Shown here: positions 24,578-33,037 of the stretch, in pieces
Layout of the letters: every line of letters starts with the position of its first letter
Numbering within the stretch: position 1 is the stretch's first letter
NCBI RefSeq assembly: GCF_000373645.1
Contig: NZ_KB892068.1
Span: forward strand, 25,369-89,368
Origin: Streptomyces sp. ATexAB-D23
GTDB taxonomy: Bacteria; Actinomycetota; Actinomycetes; Streptomycetales; Streptomycetaceae
DNA length: 64,000 bases
Direction of reading: 5' to 3'
The notes under the pieces: model-generated
What the model saw: the letters and a program-made list of their open reading frames with translations, nothing else
The model's database searches: none
What the model was told of the DNA's origin: nothing
Made by a program: the position numbers and the translations under genes

Positions 24578-25908
24578 CGGCCGTATTCGACCCGGGGGCG
24601 GCGGCGGGCCTGGCGACCGCCGCGATTCTGGACGACACGTTGAACGGCACGGCGCGGGGCGTCGTGGTGGACTCCCCGCCGGGCGCGGGCAAGTCGACGC
24701 TGGTGGTGCGCGCCGCGCTGGAACTGGCCGCCGCGGGCCGCCCGCTGATGGTGGTCGCGCAGACGAACGCACAGGTGGACGACCTGGTGGTGCGGCTCGC
24801 CGAGAAGGACCCCGGACTCCCGGTCGGCCGGCTGCACAGCAGCGATTCCGACCCGTACGACAAGGTGCTCGACGGCCTGGAGAATGTGCGCAAGTCGGCG
24901 AAGGCGGCGGATCTGGCGGGGCTCGACGTCGTCATCTCGACGGCGGCGAAGTGGGCCCATGTGAAGAACGTGGAGCCGTGGGGCCACGCGATCGTGGACG
25001 AGGCGTACCAGATGCGTTCGGACGCGCTGCTGGCCGTGGCGGGCCTCTTCGAGCGGGCGCTGTTCGTCGGTGACCCGGGGCAGCTGGACCCGTTCTCGAT
25101 CGTCGGCGCGGACCAGTGGGCGGGGCTGAGCTACGACCCGTCGGCCAGCGCGGTGAGCACGCTGCTCGCGCACAATCCGGAGCTGCCGCAGCACCGGCTG
25201 CCCGTCTCGTGGCGGCTGCCGGCCTCGGCGGCGCCGCTGGTGTCGGACGCGTTCTACCCGTACACGCCGTTCCGCAGCGGTACGGATCACGGCGACCGGC
25301 GGCTGTCGTTCGGGGTGGCCTCGGACGGTTCGGCGGCGGACCGGGTACTGGACGAGGCGGCGGAGTCGGGCTGGGGGCTGCTGGAGCTACCGGCCCGGCA
25401 CACCCCGCGCACCGACCCGGAGGCGGTGCGGGCGGTCGCGCTGGTGGTGCGCCGGCTCCTGGACCGGGGCGGCGCGGCCACCAGCGAGCGCGCCCCGGAG
25501 CCGGCCCCGGTGACGGCGGACCGGGTCGCGGTCGGCACGGCCCACCGCGACCAGGCGGCGGCGGTGCGCGCGGCGCTTGCGGAGCTGGGCGTGGCGGGGG
25601 TCGCGGTCGACACGGCGAACCGGCTCCAGGGCCGGGAGTTCGACGTGACGGTGGTGCTGCACCCGCTGTCGGGCCGCCCGGACGCCACCGCGTTCCATCT
25701 GGAGACGGGCCGGCTCTGCGTCCTGGCTTCCCGGCACCGGCACGCCTGCGTCGTGGTCTGCCGCGAGGGCGTGGCCGATCTGCTGGACGAGCATCCGTCG
25801 ACGGAGCCGGTCCAGCTGGGCGTCACGGTGAAGTTCCCCGACGGCTGGGAGGCGAACCACGCGGTGCTGGCGCATCTGGCGGAACACCGCGTGCGCTGGG
25901 CTTGTTGA
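24574..25908 (+). CDS. SF1 (Dna2/Upf1-like) helicase
   Basis: A 444-residue superfamily 1 helicase. Motif I is SPPGAGKST (Lys40), Ia VVAQTNAQVD, II VDEAYQ, III GDPGQLDPF, IV VSWRLP, V DTANRLQGREFDVTVV, VI LCVLASRHRHACVVV. It is short for the family and lacks an obvious domain 1B, which may be supplied by the preceding protein. GTG 24574 overlaps the upstream TGA in GTGA and has GGAGG at 24562-24566. With the Fe-S nuclease upstream, the operon resembles Dna2 broken into separate polypeptides. A role in DNA-end processing, replication repair or defence is inference. Confidence 0.85.
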   Translation: MTAVFDPGAAAGLATAAILDDTLNGTARGVVVDSPPGAGKSTLVVRAALELAAAGRPLMVVAQTNAQVDDLVVRLAEKDPGLPVGRLHSSDSDPYDKVLDGLENVRKSAKAADLAGLDVVISTAAKWAHVKNVEPWGHAIVDEAYQMRSDALLAVAGLFERALFVGDPGQLDPFSIVGADQWAGLSYDPSASAVSTLLAHNPELPQHRLPVSWRLPASAAPLVSDAFYPYTPFRSGTDHGDRRLSFGVASDGSAADRVLDEAAESGWGLLELPARHTPRTDPEAVRAVALVVRRLLDRGGAATSERAPEPAPVTADRVAVGTAHRDQAAAVRAALAELGVAGVAVDTANRLQGREFDVTVVLHPLSGRPDATAFHLETGRLCVLASRHRHACVVVCREGVADLLDEHPSTEPVQLGVTVKFPDGWEANHAVLAHLAEHRVRWAC

Positions 25909-26002
25909 GTGCGCCGGGGGCGCACTCGGCTCCCGGGGCGCCCTTGCGGGGGTCTGGAGAATGGAGGGGCCGTCCGGCGGTCCAACGGAGGAGGAAGACC
26001 AC

Positions 26003-26347
26003 ATGGCACAACCCGAGCGGAGCGAGCGGCAACGGCTGCGTCCCGCCCCCCTGCTCTTCGAGCCGTCGGCTGCGGCCGCGGACCCGGAGCACTTCTTCGA
26101 CCTGGAGTCGACGGAGGATCCGAAGGAGCTGCTGGACCGGGCCACGGAGCTGGCGCTGGCGTTCCGCGCCGCGACGGACCGCGCGGTGGAGTTCCAGGCG
26201 ATGGCGGCGGCCCAGCTGGCCGATCCGCGCCGGTTCGACCGGCTGACGACGGCGGACATCGCCGAGCGCGCGGAGTGGACCGAGGACTACGCGAAGAAGA
26301 TGGTGGAGTACGGCCGCACCCTGCTGAACACCACCACGCAGCCTTAG
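26003..26347 (+). CDS. Small helical protein of unknown function
   Basis: A 114-residue soluble protein, strongly helical and charged. LLDRATELALAFRAATDRAVEFQAMAA suggests a coiled coil or helical bundle. The C-terminal WTEDYAKKMVEYGRTLLN looks like a terminal helix. ATG 26003 has GGAGGAGGAAG upstream, one of the strongest ribosome-binding sites in the window. It lies 94 bp after the helicase, on the same strand, and may be cotranscribed with it. I do not recognise a family. Confidence 0.72.
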   Translation: MAQPERSERQRLRPAPLLFEPSAAAADPEHFFDLESTEDPKELLDRATELALAFRAATDRAVEFQAMAAAQLADPRRFDRLTTADIAERAEWTEDYAKKMVEYGRTLLNTTTQP

Positions 26348-26495
26348 GGCGTTTCGTTTGGATCAGACCGGTTCGTGACTCCGGGTACAACCACTGGCAT
26401 ATGCCCGGGTGCACCTTACGCCTCGCGGCCTGGACCTGTCCCGGTTTTCGGCAACTCTCGGAATCCACTTGATCACTCCGGGTAGACCTGTGTGC

Positions 26496-27194
26496 ATGAC
26501 CGCATGGCTGCCCGACGAAACGACCCTGCACCACGGCGACGGACCCTGCCTCCACGCGGGCCACGAGGCCGACCTCTTCTCCGTCCTGCGCGAGCAGGCG
26601 CGGCACCAGACGGCTCAGGTCACCGCGGCCGGCGCCGCGTGGCTGGCCGGAGCGACGGCGTATCCGCGCAGCACTCTGGCCCAGTGGGAGTCGCGCCCGA
26701 CGGCGCCCGGGGTGCTGCCGTGCGGTTCGGCCTTCGACGTGGTGAACGTGCCCACCCTGTTCGGCCGCCGGATGCTGGAGCACCTGTGGGCGGACGGCCC
26801 CGGCTCGGGTCCGGTCGCCTCGCACCGGGGCCGGATGCTGCTGTTCGCCTCCCCCGGCACCGCCCAGCGGCTGCCCTCGCTCCTCGACTGGGAGGAGTGG
26901 GGCACGGGCGGGCCGCAGGGCCCGGACGGCGGGGTGGCGACGGTGCCCCCGCTGCTCTGTCACGGCACCGGGGACGCGGTCACGGTCCCGCCCCTGACCT
27001 GCGGCGCGAGCTACTCCGGGCCGCGCTGGCTGGTGGCCCCGGACACCCGCAGCCCGTGGCTGCCGGGGCCCGACGTACTGCTCTGGGCCTGTGTCCGGGT
27101 GGCCCGGTCGGCACCCTCCCCGACTCCCCGTATTTCGATTTTTCCTCTCCCGGATCAGGGTGCTAAGGTCTACGACGTCAGCAGGCGCCGCTAG
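26496..27194 (+). CDS. Bifunctional primase/polymerase N-terminal-like protein
   Basis: A 232-residue protein starting at ATG 26496. The text WLAGATAYPRSTLAQWESRP, then GVLPCGSAFDVVNVPTLFGRRML, resembles the Streptomyces small proteins annotated as bifunctional DNA primase/polymerase N-terminal domains. The usual acidic catalytic residues are only partly recognisable, so enzyme activity is doubtful. The last 10 bases overlap tRNA-Lys, and the preceding 30 bases contain the probable tRNA promoter, so the C-terminal SRRR tail is fixed by tRNA sequence. No operon partners. Confidence 0.65.
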   Translation: MTAWLPDETTLHHGDGPCLHAGHEADLFSVLREQARHQTAQVTAAGAAWLAGATAYPRSTLAQWESRPTAPGVLPCGSAFDVVNVPTLFGRRMLEHLWADGPGSGPVASHRGRMLLFASPGTAQRLPSLLDWEEWGTGGPQGPDGGVATVPPLLCHGTGDAVTVPPLTCGASYSGPRWLVAPDTRSPWLPGPDVLLWACVRVARSAPSPTPRISIFPLPDQGAKVYDVSRRR

Positions 27195-27258
27195 CTCAGT
27201 TGGTTAGAGCAGCTGACTCTTAATCAGCGGGTCCGGGGTTCGAGTCCCTGGCGGCGCA
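27185..27258 (+). tRNA. tRNA-Lys (anticodon CTT), copy 1
   Basis: A complete 74-nt cloverleaf. The acceptor GCGCCGC (27185-27191) pairs with GCGGCGC (27251-27257), with discriminator A at 27258. The anticodon loop CTCTTAA gives CTT. Its sequence is identical to copies at 37799 and 43948. A -10-like TAAGGT lies upstream, inside the preceding reading frame. Confidence 0.97.
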
Positions 27259-27266
27259 CAGACGGG

Positions 27267-27298
27267 AGAAGCCCCCTCGCGAGAGCGAGGGGGCTTCT
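27267..27298 (+). terminator. Hairpin terminator after tRNA-Lys copy 1
   Basis: A perfect 14-bp stem (27267-27280 with 27285-27298), loop GAGA. It also ends transcription of the protease gene from the right. Confidence 0.85.
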
Positions 27299-27319
27299 TC
27301 GTGTGCGGCGGCTCTCGCG

Positions 27320-28561
27320 TCACGCCCCCGTGGTGATGCGGACCGTCCAGGCTCCCGACGGGGTGCGGTCGGCGACCTCGATCGTGGTGTGCGCGCCGGG
27401 GACGGTGTACGTCTCGCCGACGCGCAGCGGGGCGTCCGCGAGCGGCGGGTAGACCGACCGGTCCCAGCAGGCGTCCGTCTCGGGGTGCGTGTCGAGCACG
27501 TCGACCGGGCCGCCGCCGGACGGGGTCTCGTTGCGGATCCGGTAGAGCAGGACGCCTTCGGCGCAGGTCGAGCGGTCGTTGCCGGTGGAGCTGCGGGCCT
27601 CGACGGCGACCGCGCTGCCCTCGCCGGTCCTGATCACGGCGAGCCGGGTGCCGAGGGAGGCGCCGGCCACGGGCACGGCGGCCATCGGTTCGAGGGTGAC
27701 GACCCGGTCGCTCTGGACGCAGACCACCTGACGGTCGTCCAGCCAGCCCAGCTTCCACTTGTGCCAGCCGAACAGGTCGGGGGCGAGCCCGAACTGGCTC
27801 CCCATGACGTCCCAGTCGCCGACGTAGGTGTCCCAGTCGCCCTTGCCGTCGGACGGCCGGTGGTAGAGGTCGGGCAGGTCGAAGACGTGTCCGGTCTCGT
27901 GGGCCAGGACGTTGTGGTCCGGCGGGTGCTGTTCGAAGACGGTGACGACGCGCCTGATGTCCGTCCCGTCGGCGTGCAGGGGACGGTCGAAGTTGACGAC
28001 CTTGGTGGCGTCGGAGTCGACGCCGGGGGCATCCGGGTCCGCGACGAGGTAGACGATGTCGTACCGCGAGAAGTCGACCTCGGGGTCGGCCGCGGCGACC
28101 GCGTCGCGCAGGTAGGCGCTGCGCCGGTCGTTGGCCCAGTCGCGCTTTATGCCGTACCAGGACGACGGCTTCGGCATCCGGATCCAGTGCCGCTGCGGGT
28201 GCGGGCGCAGGGTGAATTTGCCGTACGAGGCGCGCTCGAAGAACTCGGTGGTGGCCGGGAAGTAGTCGGCGGTGAGTTCGGCGGGGGTGGTGACCGGCCG
28301 GGCGTCGGGGAACGACAGGAACACCATCACGGCGTCCAGGGGGTGGTCCGGGCGCGGGTAGGCGCCGTTCCACCGGTCGACGCCGAGCGAGTGGTGGGCC
28401 GTGGTCCGGGGCAGCGCACAGGGGGTGGCGTCGCCGGACGCGGCCGCGGACGGCCCGGCGACGAGGGAGGTGGCGACGAGCGCCACCAGGGAGATCAGCC
28501 CGGCCGTCAGCCCACGCGGACTCGGCCTCTCCACCCCTGCGGGTCCGGGCTGACGCGGCAC
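27320..28561 (-). CDS. Secreted M6-like zinc metalloprotease
   Basis: A 413-residue secreted protein. The signal peptide is about residues 1-46 (LISLVALVATSLVAGPSAAA). The zinc-binding HETGH motif is at 221-225, preceded by HNVLA, and a downstream GDWDVMGS provides the Met-turn-like segment of M6/immune-inhibitor-A-type proteases. Six Cys residues could form disulfides outside the cell. A C-terminal beta domain (about 270-413) follows. GTG 28561 has GGAGG upstream. Substrates are unknown. It is divergent from cdgA with 413 bp between. Confidence 0.85.
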   Translation of the reverse strand: MPRQPGPAGVERPSPRGLTAGLISLVALVATSLVAGPSAAASGDATPCALPRTTAHHSLGVDRWNGAYPRPDHPLDAVMVFLSFPDARPVTTPAELTADYFPATTEFFERASYGKFTLRPHPQRHWIRMPKPSSWYGIKRDWANDRRSAYLRDAVAAADPEVDFSRYDIVYLVADPDAPGVDSDATKVVNFDRPLHADGTDIRRVVTVFEQHPPDHNVLAHETGHVFDLPDLYHRPSDGKGDWDTYVGDWDVMGSQFGLAPDLFGWHKWKLGWLDDRQVVCVQSDRVVTLEPMAAVPVAGASLGTRLAVIRTGEGSAVAVEARSSTGNDRSTCAEGVLLYRIRNETPSGGGPVDVLDTHPETDACWDRSVYPPLADAPLRVGETYTVPGAHTTIEVADRTPSGAWTVRITTGA

Positions 28562-28974
28562 AGCTACCTCCGTGCGGGGAGCGGATGCCTCCGGTGCGGG
28601 GCGCGGACTCCGGAACCCTCCCGTCCACTTTGTGACTTTTCTTCCGTTACGTCACATCGGACTGCCCCACTCGGGTCAGCCGCCGCATCACACCCACCCT
28701 TCACACACAGTCACAATCGATCACTCGCACAACGAGAGAGAACAGAGGCGCGCAGAAACAATCAGTAGGGGACAAACCGGATGCGTGCGCGAATGGCTGA
28801 CGCACGTCGCAAGCACGGTGCGCGAGAGGCGGGGCGCTGGAACGGCCGAGGCGCCAGCCTCTATGCTTCACCTCGCTTTCCTGCGCGGTTTCCGCCTCTG
28901 ACGCGGCACTCCACGCGGCGGGCCAGTCCGACCACAGAGGTGTCCGGGACAGAACTGCAGGGCGGGAGCGAACG
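28562..28974. other. Divergent control region between the metalloprotease and cdgA
   Basis: 413 bp without a gene. It contains a BldD-type box (28701-28713) and AT-richer sequence from 28630 to 28780 that should hold both promoters. No terminator or RNA structure is evident. Confidence 0.5.
28701..28713. promoter_or_regulatory. Candidate BldD operator upstream of cdgA
   Basis: TCACACACAGTCA fits the TNAC-N5-GTNA core of the BldD binding site at every specified base. It lies about 262 bp before the cdgA start codon. cdgA is an established BldD target in Streptomyces coelicolor. Confidence 0.6.
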
Positions 28975-30840
28975 GTGAGCGCAACCTCCGAGGGGCCGAG
29001 GCCCACGGCAGGCACAGCACCCTCTGCACCGAGACCTCCGGTCACGGAGGGTCACGAAGCGTGGCCGCCCCGTGGCCCGGCGACCGAGGCGCACGACTAC
29101 CGGGCCGCGTTCCGGGCCGCCACCCTGCCGATGGCCGTCGTCGACCACGAGGGCCTGATCGTCACGGCCAACGAGGCACTGGGCGCACTGGCCGGCGTCG
29201 GCGCCGCGGCGCTCACCGCGCAGTCGGCCTCCGATCTGGTCGACCTCGCCGCGGACGCCCGCGCCTGGCACGCGTACCGCGAGGTGCTGCACGGGCGGCG
29301 CTCCCGCTTCAGCTGCACCCGCAGGCTCAAGCACCCCGACGGGCGCGCGCTGTGGGCCGAGATCACCGTCGTGCCGATGCCCGGCGGCCAGGACGCGGAG
29401 GACGGTGACGCGCCGGGGCCGGTGCTGCTCTCCGTCGCGGACGTCAGTGACCGGCGCGAACTCCAGAAGCGGCTGCACCACCTCCAGATGCATGACCCGG
29501 TGACCCGGCTGCCCAACCGGACGCTGTTCTTCGAACGGCTCTCGACGGTGCTCCGCACCCCGCCGTACCAGGACGACAGCCTGCCCGAGCGGGGCCGGAT
29601 CGGGCTCTGCTATCTGGACCTGGACGGCTTCAAGGCCGTCAACGACACCCTGGGCCACCGCATCGGCGACCGGCTGCTGGCGGCCGTCGCCGCCCGGCTC
29701 ACGGACTGCGCCGAGCAGGAGGGCGCGTACCCGGCCGGTGCCCCGCTGGTGGCGCGGCTCGGCGGCGACGAGTTCGCGATCCTGGTGGAGGAGTCCACCG
29801 GCACCGAGCAGCTGACCGATCTGGCGCGCACGGTGCTGGGCGCGCTCCAGCAGCCCTTCGACCTGGCCGGCCGGCGGCTCTCGGTCTCGGCGTCGATCGG
29901 GGTGGTGGAGCGGCCCGTCGCCGGCACGTCGGCCACCGGCCTGATGCAGGCCGCCGACACGACGCTGTACTGGGCGAAGGCCGACGGCAAGGCCCGCTGG
30001 ACCCTCTTCGACCCGGAGCGCAACGCCCACCGGATGACCCGCCAGGCCCTGTCGTCCAACCTGCGCCCGGCGGTGGAGCGCGGCGAGTTCACCATCGAGT
30101 ACCAGCCATTGGTGGGCATGGCCGACGGGATCGTGCGCGGGGTGGAGGCGTTGGTGCGCTGGAACCACCCGCAGTTCGGCATGCTCTCGCCGAATCGGTT
30201 CGTCGCCATCGCCGAGGAGGACGGATCGATCGTGCAGCTCGGCCGGTGGGTGCTGCGCTCGGCCTGCCGGCAGGCCCGGCGCTGGCAGCTCGACCACCCG
30301 GCGAAGCCGCCGCTGTTCATCAGCGTCAACGTCGCCGTGCGCCAGGTCTGGGACTCCGACCTGGTCACCGATGTCGCGGAGATCCTGGCGGAGACCGGCC
30401 TCGACCCGGCGCTGCTGCAACTGGAGCTGACCGAGTCGGCGGTGATGGGCTCGGCGGGCCGGCCGCTGAGAGCCCTACAGGCCCTCAGCGACATGGGCGT
30501 GCGCATCGCCATCGACGACTTCGGCACCGGCTACTCCAACCTCGCCTACCTGAGCCGCCTGCCGGTGTCGGTACTGAAGCTGGACGGCGCGTTCGTACGC
30601 GGCTTCCGCTACGAGGACGGCACGCACCCCAGCCCCGCCGACGAGACGATCGTGGAGGCCATGGTCCAGCTGGCGCACCGGCTGGGCCTGACCGTCACCG
30701 CGGAGTGCGTGGAGACGGCCGGCCAGGCGGAGCGGCTGCGCCGGATCGGCTGCGACACCGGGCAGGGCTGGCTCTACTCGCGCGCGGTCGCCCCGGAGCG
30801 CATCGCCGAGCTGATCGGGATGCCCGCGCTGGGGGCGTAG
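28975..30840 (+). CDS. cdgA: GGDEF-EAL cyclic di-GMP turnover protein CdgA
   Basis: A 621-residue cytosolic protein. A PAS sensor domain (about 40-150) precedes a GGDEF domain with an intact GGDEF motif at 263-267 and an EAL domain with EAL at 391-393, DDFGTGYSNL and other metal ligands. Both active sites look complete, so it may make or break c-di-GMP. The domain order and length match S. coelicolor CdgA, whose overexpression blocks aerial growth. GTG 28975 has GGGAG upstream. A BldD box lies upstream. Orn, at the left of the window, would finish c-di-GMP breakdown by cleaving pGpG. Confidence 0.92.
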   Translation: MSATSEGPRPTAGTAPSAPRPPVTEGHEAWPPRGPATEAHDYRAAFRAATLPMAVVDHEGLIVTANEALGALAGVGAAALTAQSASDLVDLAADARAWHAYREVLHGRRSRFSCTRRLKHPDGRALWAEITVVPMPGGQDAEDGDAPGPVLLSVADVSDRRELQKRLHHLQMHDPVTRLPNRTLFFERLSTVLRTPPYQDDSLPERGRIGLCYLDLDGFKAVNDTLGHRIGDRLLAAVAARLTDCAEQEGAYPAGAPLVARLGGDEFAILVEESTGTEQLTDLARTVLGALQQPFDLAGRRLSVSASIGVVERPVAGTSATGLMQAADTTLYWAKADGKARWTLFDPERNAHRMTRQALSSNLRPAVERGEFTIEYQPLVGMADGIVRGVEALVRWNHPQFGMLSPNRFVAIAEEDGSIVQLGRWVLRSACRQARRWQLDHPAKPPLFISVNVAVRQVWDSDLVTDVAEILAETGLDPALLQLELTESAVMGSAGRPLRALQALSDMGVRIAIDDFGTGYSNLAYLSRLPVSVLKLDGAFVRGFRYEDGTHPSPADETIVEAMVQLAHRLGLTVTAECVETAGQAERLRRIGCDTGQGWLYSRAVAPERIAELIGMPALGA

Positions 30841-30893
30841 GGCGCCGCCCGCCCGGAACCGCCGGACAGAACACCGCTCACGATCGGGCCGGC

Positions 30894-32006
30894 TCAGGCT
30901 CCCGGCAGCCCGTACGCGTCGGCGATGAGGCCGTAGCTGCGCAGCCGGGCCTCGCCGCCGTGGGCGTTGGCGGTGATCATCAGCTCGTCGGCCCCGGTGC
31001 GCTTGGCCAGGTCGTCCAGGCCGGTGCGGACCTCGTCGGCGGTGCCGTGGACGATGTTGACGAGCCAGCCGTCCACGAATTCGCGCTCCATCGGGGAGAA
31101 GGCGTACGCCTCCGCCTCCTCGGGCGTCGGGACCAGCCCCGGGCGCCCGGAGCGCAGCCGGAGCATGGACAGGGCGCCGGTCAGCACCTGGCGGCGGGCC
31201 TCGCGCTCGTCGTCGGCGGCCAGCGCGGCGACGCCGATCAGGGCGTACGGGGCGTCCAGGACCGTGGACGGCCTGAAGGAGTCGCGGTACAGCTCAAGCG
31301 CCGGCACGGTGTTCTGGGCCGAGAAGTGGTGGGCGAAGGCGAAGGGCAGCCCGAGCATGCCGGCCAGCCGGGCGCTGAAGCCGGAGGAGCCGAGGAGCCA
31401 CAGGGGCGGGCGCGCGGGGGACTGGACGCCGCCCTCGGAGGTGGCCTGGACGGGTCCGGGGACCGCGTGGATGCGGGCGTAGGGGTGGCCGTCGGGGAAG
31501 TCGTCGTCCAGGAAGCGGGTCAGCTCCATGAGCTGCTGCGGGAAATCATCCGCACCCTCGTTCAGCCGGTCGGTGCGGCGCAGGGCGGCTGCCGTGGCGC
31601 CGTCGGTGCCGGGGGCGCGGCCGAGCCCCAGGTCGATGCGGCCGGGGGCCATCGCCTCCAGGGTGCCGAACTGCTCTGCGATGACGAGCGGGGCGTGGTT
31701 GGGCAGCATGACGCCGCCCGAGCCGAGCCGGATGCGCTCGGTGTGGGCGGCGGTGTGCGCGAGGATCACGGCCGGCGAGGAGGAGGCGACGCCGGGCATC
31801 GAGTGGTGCTCGGCGACCCAGTAGCGGTGGAAGCCCCGGCGCTCGGCGAGCCGCGCGATCTCCACGCCGGTCCGCAGGGCCTGGCCAGCGGTGCGGCCCT
31901 GGCCGACGGTCACCAGGTCCAGCACGGACAGCGGCACGGGGGCGGTGCCCCGGGCCGTGCCACGGATCTCGTCGCCCTGGATCTCGTCGCCTCGAATCTC
32001 GTCCAC
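30894..32006 (-). CDS. LLM-class flavin-dependent monooxygenase
   Basis: A 370-residue bacterial-luciferase-like oxidoreductase. The family pattern RYWVAEHHSMPGVASSSPAV is followed by IRLGSGGVMLPNHAPLVIAE and GRIDLGLGRAPG; PLWLLGSSGFSARLAG is the flavin-phosphate region. It uses reduced flavin and oxygen on an unknown substrate. GTG 32006 is preferred, with AGGA 3-6 nt upstream; the in-frame sequence upstream is simple repeats. The N-terminus itself contains a short repeat (GDEIQGDEIRG). It lies 210 bp past the EutA-like gene on the same strand; a role in the same pathway is possible but unproven. Confidence 0.85.
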   Translation of the reverse strand: MDEIRGDEIQGDEIRGTARGTAPVPLSVLDLVTVGQGRTAGQALRTGVEIARLAERRGFHRYWVAEHHSMPGVASSSPAVILAHTAAHTERIRLGSGGVMLPNHAPLVIAEQFGTLEAMAPGRIDLGLGRAPGTDGATAAALRRTDRLNEGADDFPQQLMELTRFLDDDFPDGHPYARIHAVPGPVQATSEGGVQSPARPPLWLLGSSGFSARLAGMLGLPFAFAHHFSAQNTVPALELYRDSFRPSTVLDAPYALIGVAALAADDEREARRQVLTGALSMLRLRSGRPGLVPTPEEAEAYAFSPMEREFVDGWLVNIVHGTADEVRTGLDDLAKRTGADELMITANAHGGEARLRSYGLIADAYGLPGA

Positions 32007-32082
32007 GTCCTGGCCTCTCCGGTGGTGCGTTTCGGTCCCTCGATGTCCGGAAGGCGGCAACAGGAGGATGACTCCGTTTATT

Positions 32083-32157
32083 CCGGACGGACTGTTGCCG
32101 GACGGACTGTTGCCGGACGGGCTGTTGCCGGACGGGCTGTTGCCGGACGGGCTGGCG
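32083..32157. repeat. Five 15-bp tandem repeats
   Basis: Five consecutive copies of CCGGACGGRCTGTTG (the last differs at its end) lie in the gap between the EutA-like gene and the flavin monooxygenase. Because the unit is a multiple of 3, all frames stay open, which explains long spurious reading frames here. The number of copies is likely to vary between strains. Confidence 0.9.
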
Positions 32158-32215
32158 CCGCACCGGCCCGGAACGCGGCAGCCGCCGCGCGACCGGCGGA
32201 CCGGCCTCGGCGCCC

Positions 32216-33037
32216 CTACGCGTCCCGCTGCCCATGTGCGTAGGCGCGGCCCCGGCCCCGCTGCCCGTGCGCGTACGCGCGTCCGCTGCCGCTGCCCCGG
32301 TCCACCGGGGCCGGGGGCTCCTCGCGGTGGGCGAAGAGCGCGCCGAGCCTCGGGGCCCAGGCGGGGCGGTCGGTCAGGCGCAGGGCCTCGCGGACCGCCA
32401 CCTGGTTCGCGGTGAGGACGGGCTTGCCGAGCGCCTCCTCCAGGTCCGGGAGATGGGCGACGGTGTGCAGGGCGGTGTCGGGCAGCAGGATCGCCTGCGC
32501 CTCGGGGCCGTCCCCCGCCTCGGCCAGTTCCCGCAACTGTTCCGGACCCCAGGCCGCGGCCTCGGCGGCGTCGGTGACGCCCGCCGCGTGGGTGGTGGTC
32601 ACCTCCACGCCGGTCTCCTGGAGGAAGGCGGTGAAGCGGGCGGCCACGGCCTCGGGGTAGGTCGCGGCGACCGCGACGCGTTCGGCGCCCAGCTTGCGTA
32701 CCGCGTGGACGAAGCCGATGGAGGTGCTGGAAGCGGGCACGCCCGCCGCGCGGGCGAGGCCGGCGACCTGGTCGTGGGCGCCCTGCCACCCGTGCGGGAA
32801 GCTGCCGCCGTCGCAGGCCCAGACGATGGACTGGACCCCGGAGCGCTGCAACTCCTCGATCCCGGCGGCGAGCCGGGAGGAGGTGCCCAGCTCGCGCAGG
32901 GCCTCCTCGCGGTAGGCGCCGTCCGGGCACTCGGTGTGGTGGACGACGAGTCTGATGGTGCTGTCGAGAAGGATCTCCATGCGCGGGTAGTCGTCCTCGG
33001 CGAAGTGGCCCGGGTAGAGGAATCCGACGGTCGTCAT
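32216..33037 (-). CDS. Asp/Glu-racemase / maleate-isomerase-like protein (EutA-like)
   Basis: A 273-residue member of the maleate isomerase/arylmalonate decarboxylase superfamily. VWACDGGSFPHGW holds the first catalytic Cys region. Where the second Cys is expected, the sequence reads AILLPDTALHTV, so one of the two family cysteines may be replaced. In ectoine utilisation clusters a related gene, eutA, sits beside the ehuABCD importer exactly as here. ATG 33037 has AAAGGGTGG upstream. The C-terminus carries a duplicated GRAYAHGQR motif, an oddity not expected in the family. Divergent from ehuB. Function is inferred from context. Confidence 0.7.
   Translation of the reverse strand: MTTVGFLYPGHFAEDDYPRMEILLDSTIRLVVHHTECPDGAYREEALRELGTSSRLAAGIEELQRSGVQSIVWACDGGSFPHGWQGAHDQVAGLARAAGVPASSTSIGFVHAVRKLGAERVAVAATYPEAVAARFTAFLQETGVEVTTTHAAGVTDAAEAAAWGPEQLRELAEAGDGPEAQAILLPDTALHTVAHLPDLEEALGKPVLTANQVAVREALRLTDRPAWAPRLGALFAHREEPPAPVDRGSGSGRAYAHGQRGRGRAYAHGQRDA

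Noticed and set aside
32083..32157. CRISPR-like array
   Set aside because: The repeats are contiguous 15-bp units without spacers.
32070..32415. Plus-strand frame starting MTPFIPDGLLPDGLL
   Set aside because: AGGAGG touches its ATG with no spacing, the sequence is repeat-driven and then antisense to the EutA-like gene; no evidence of a real peptide.
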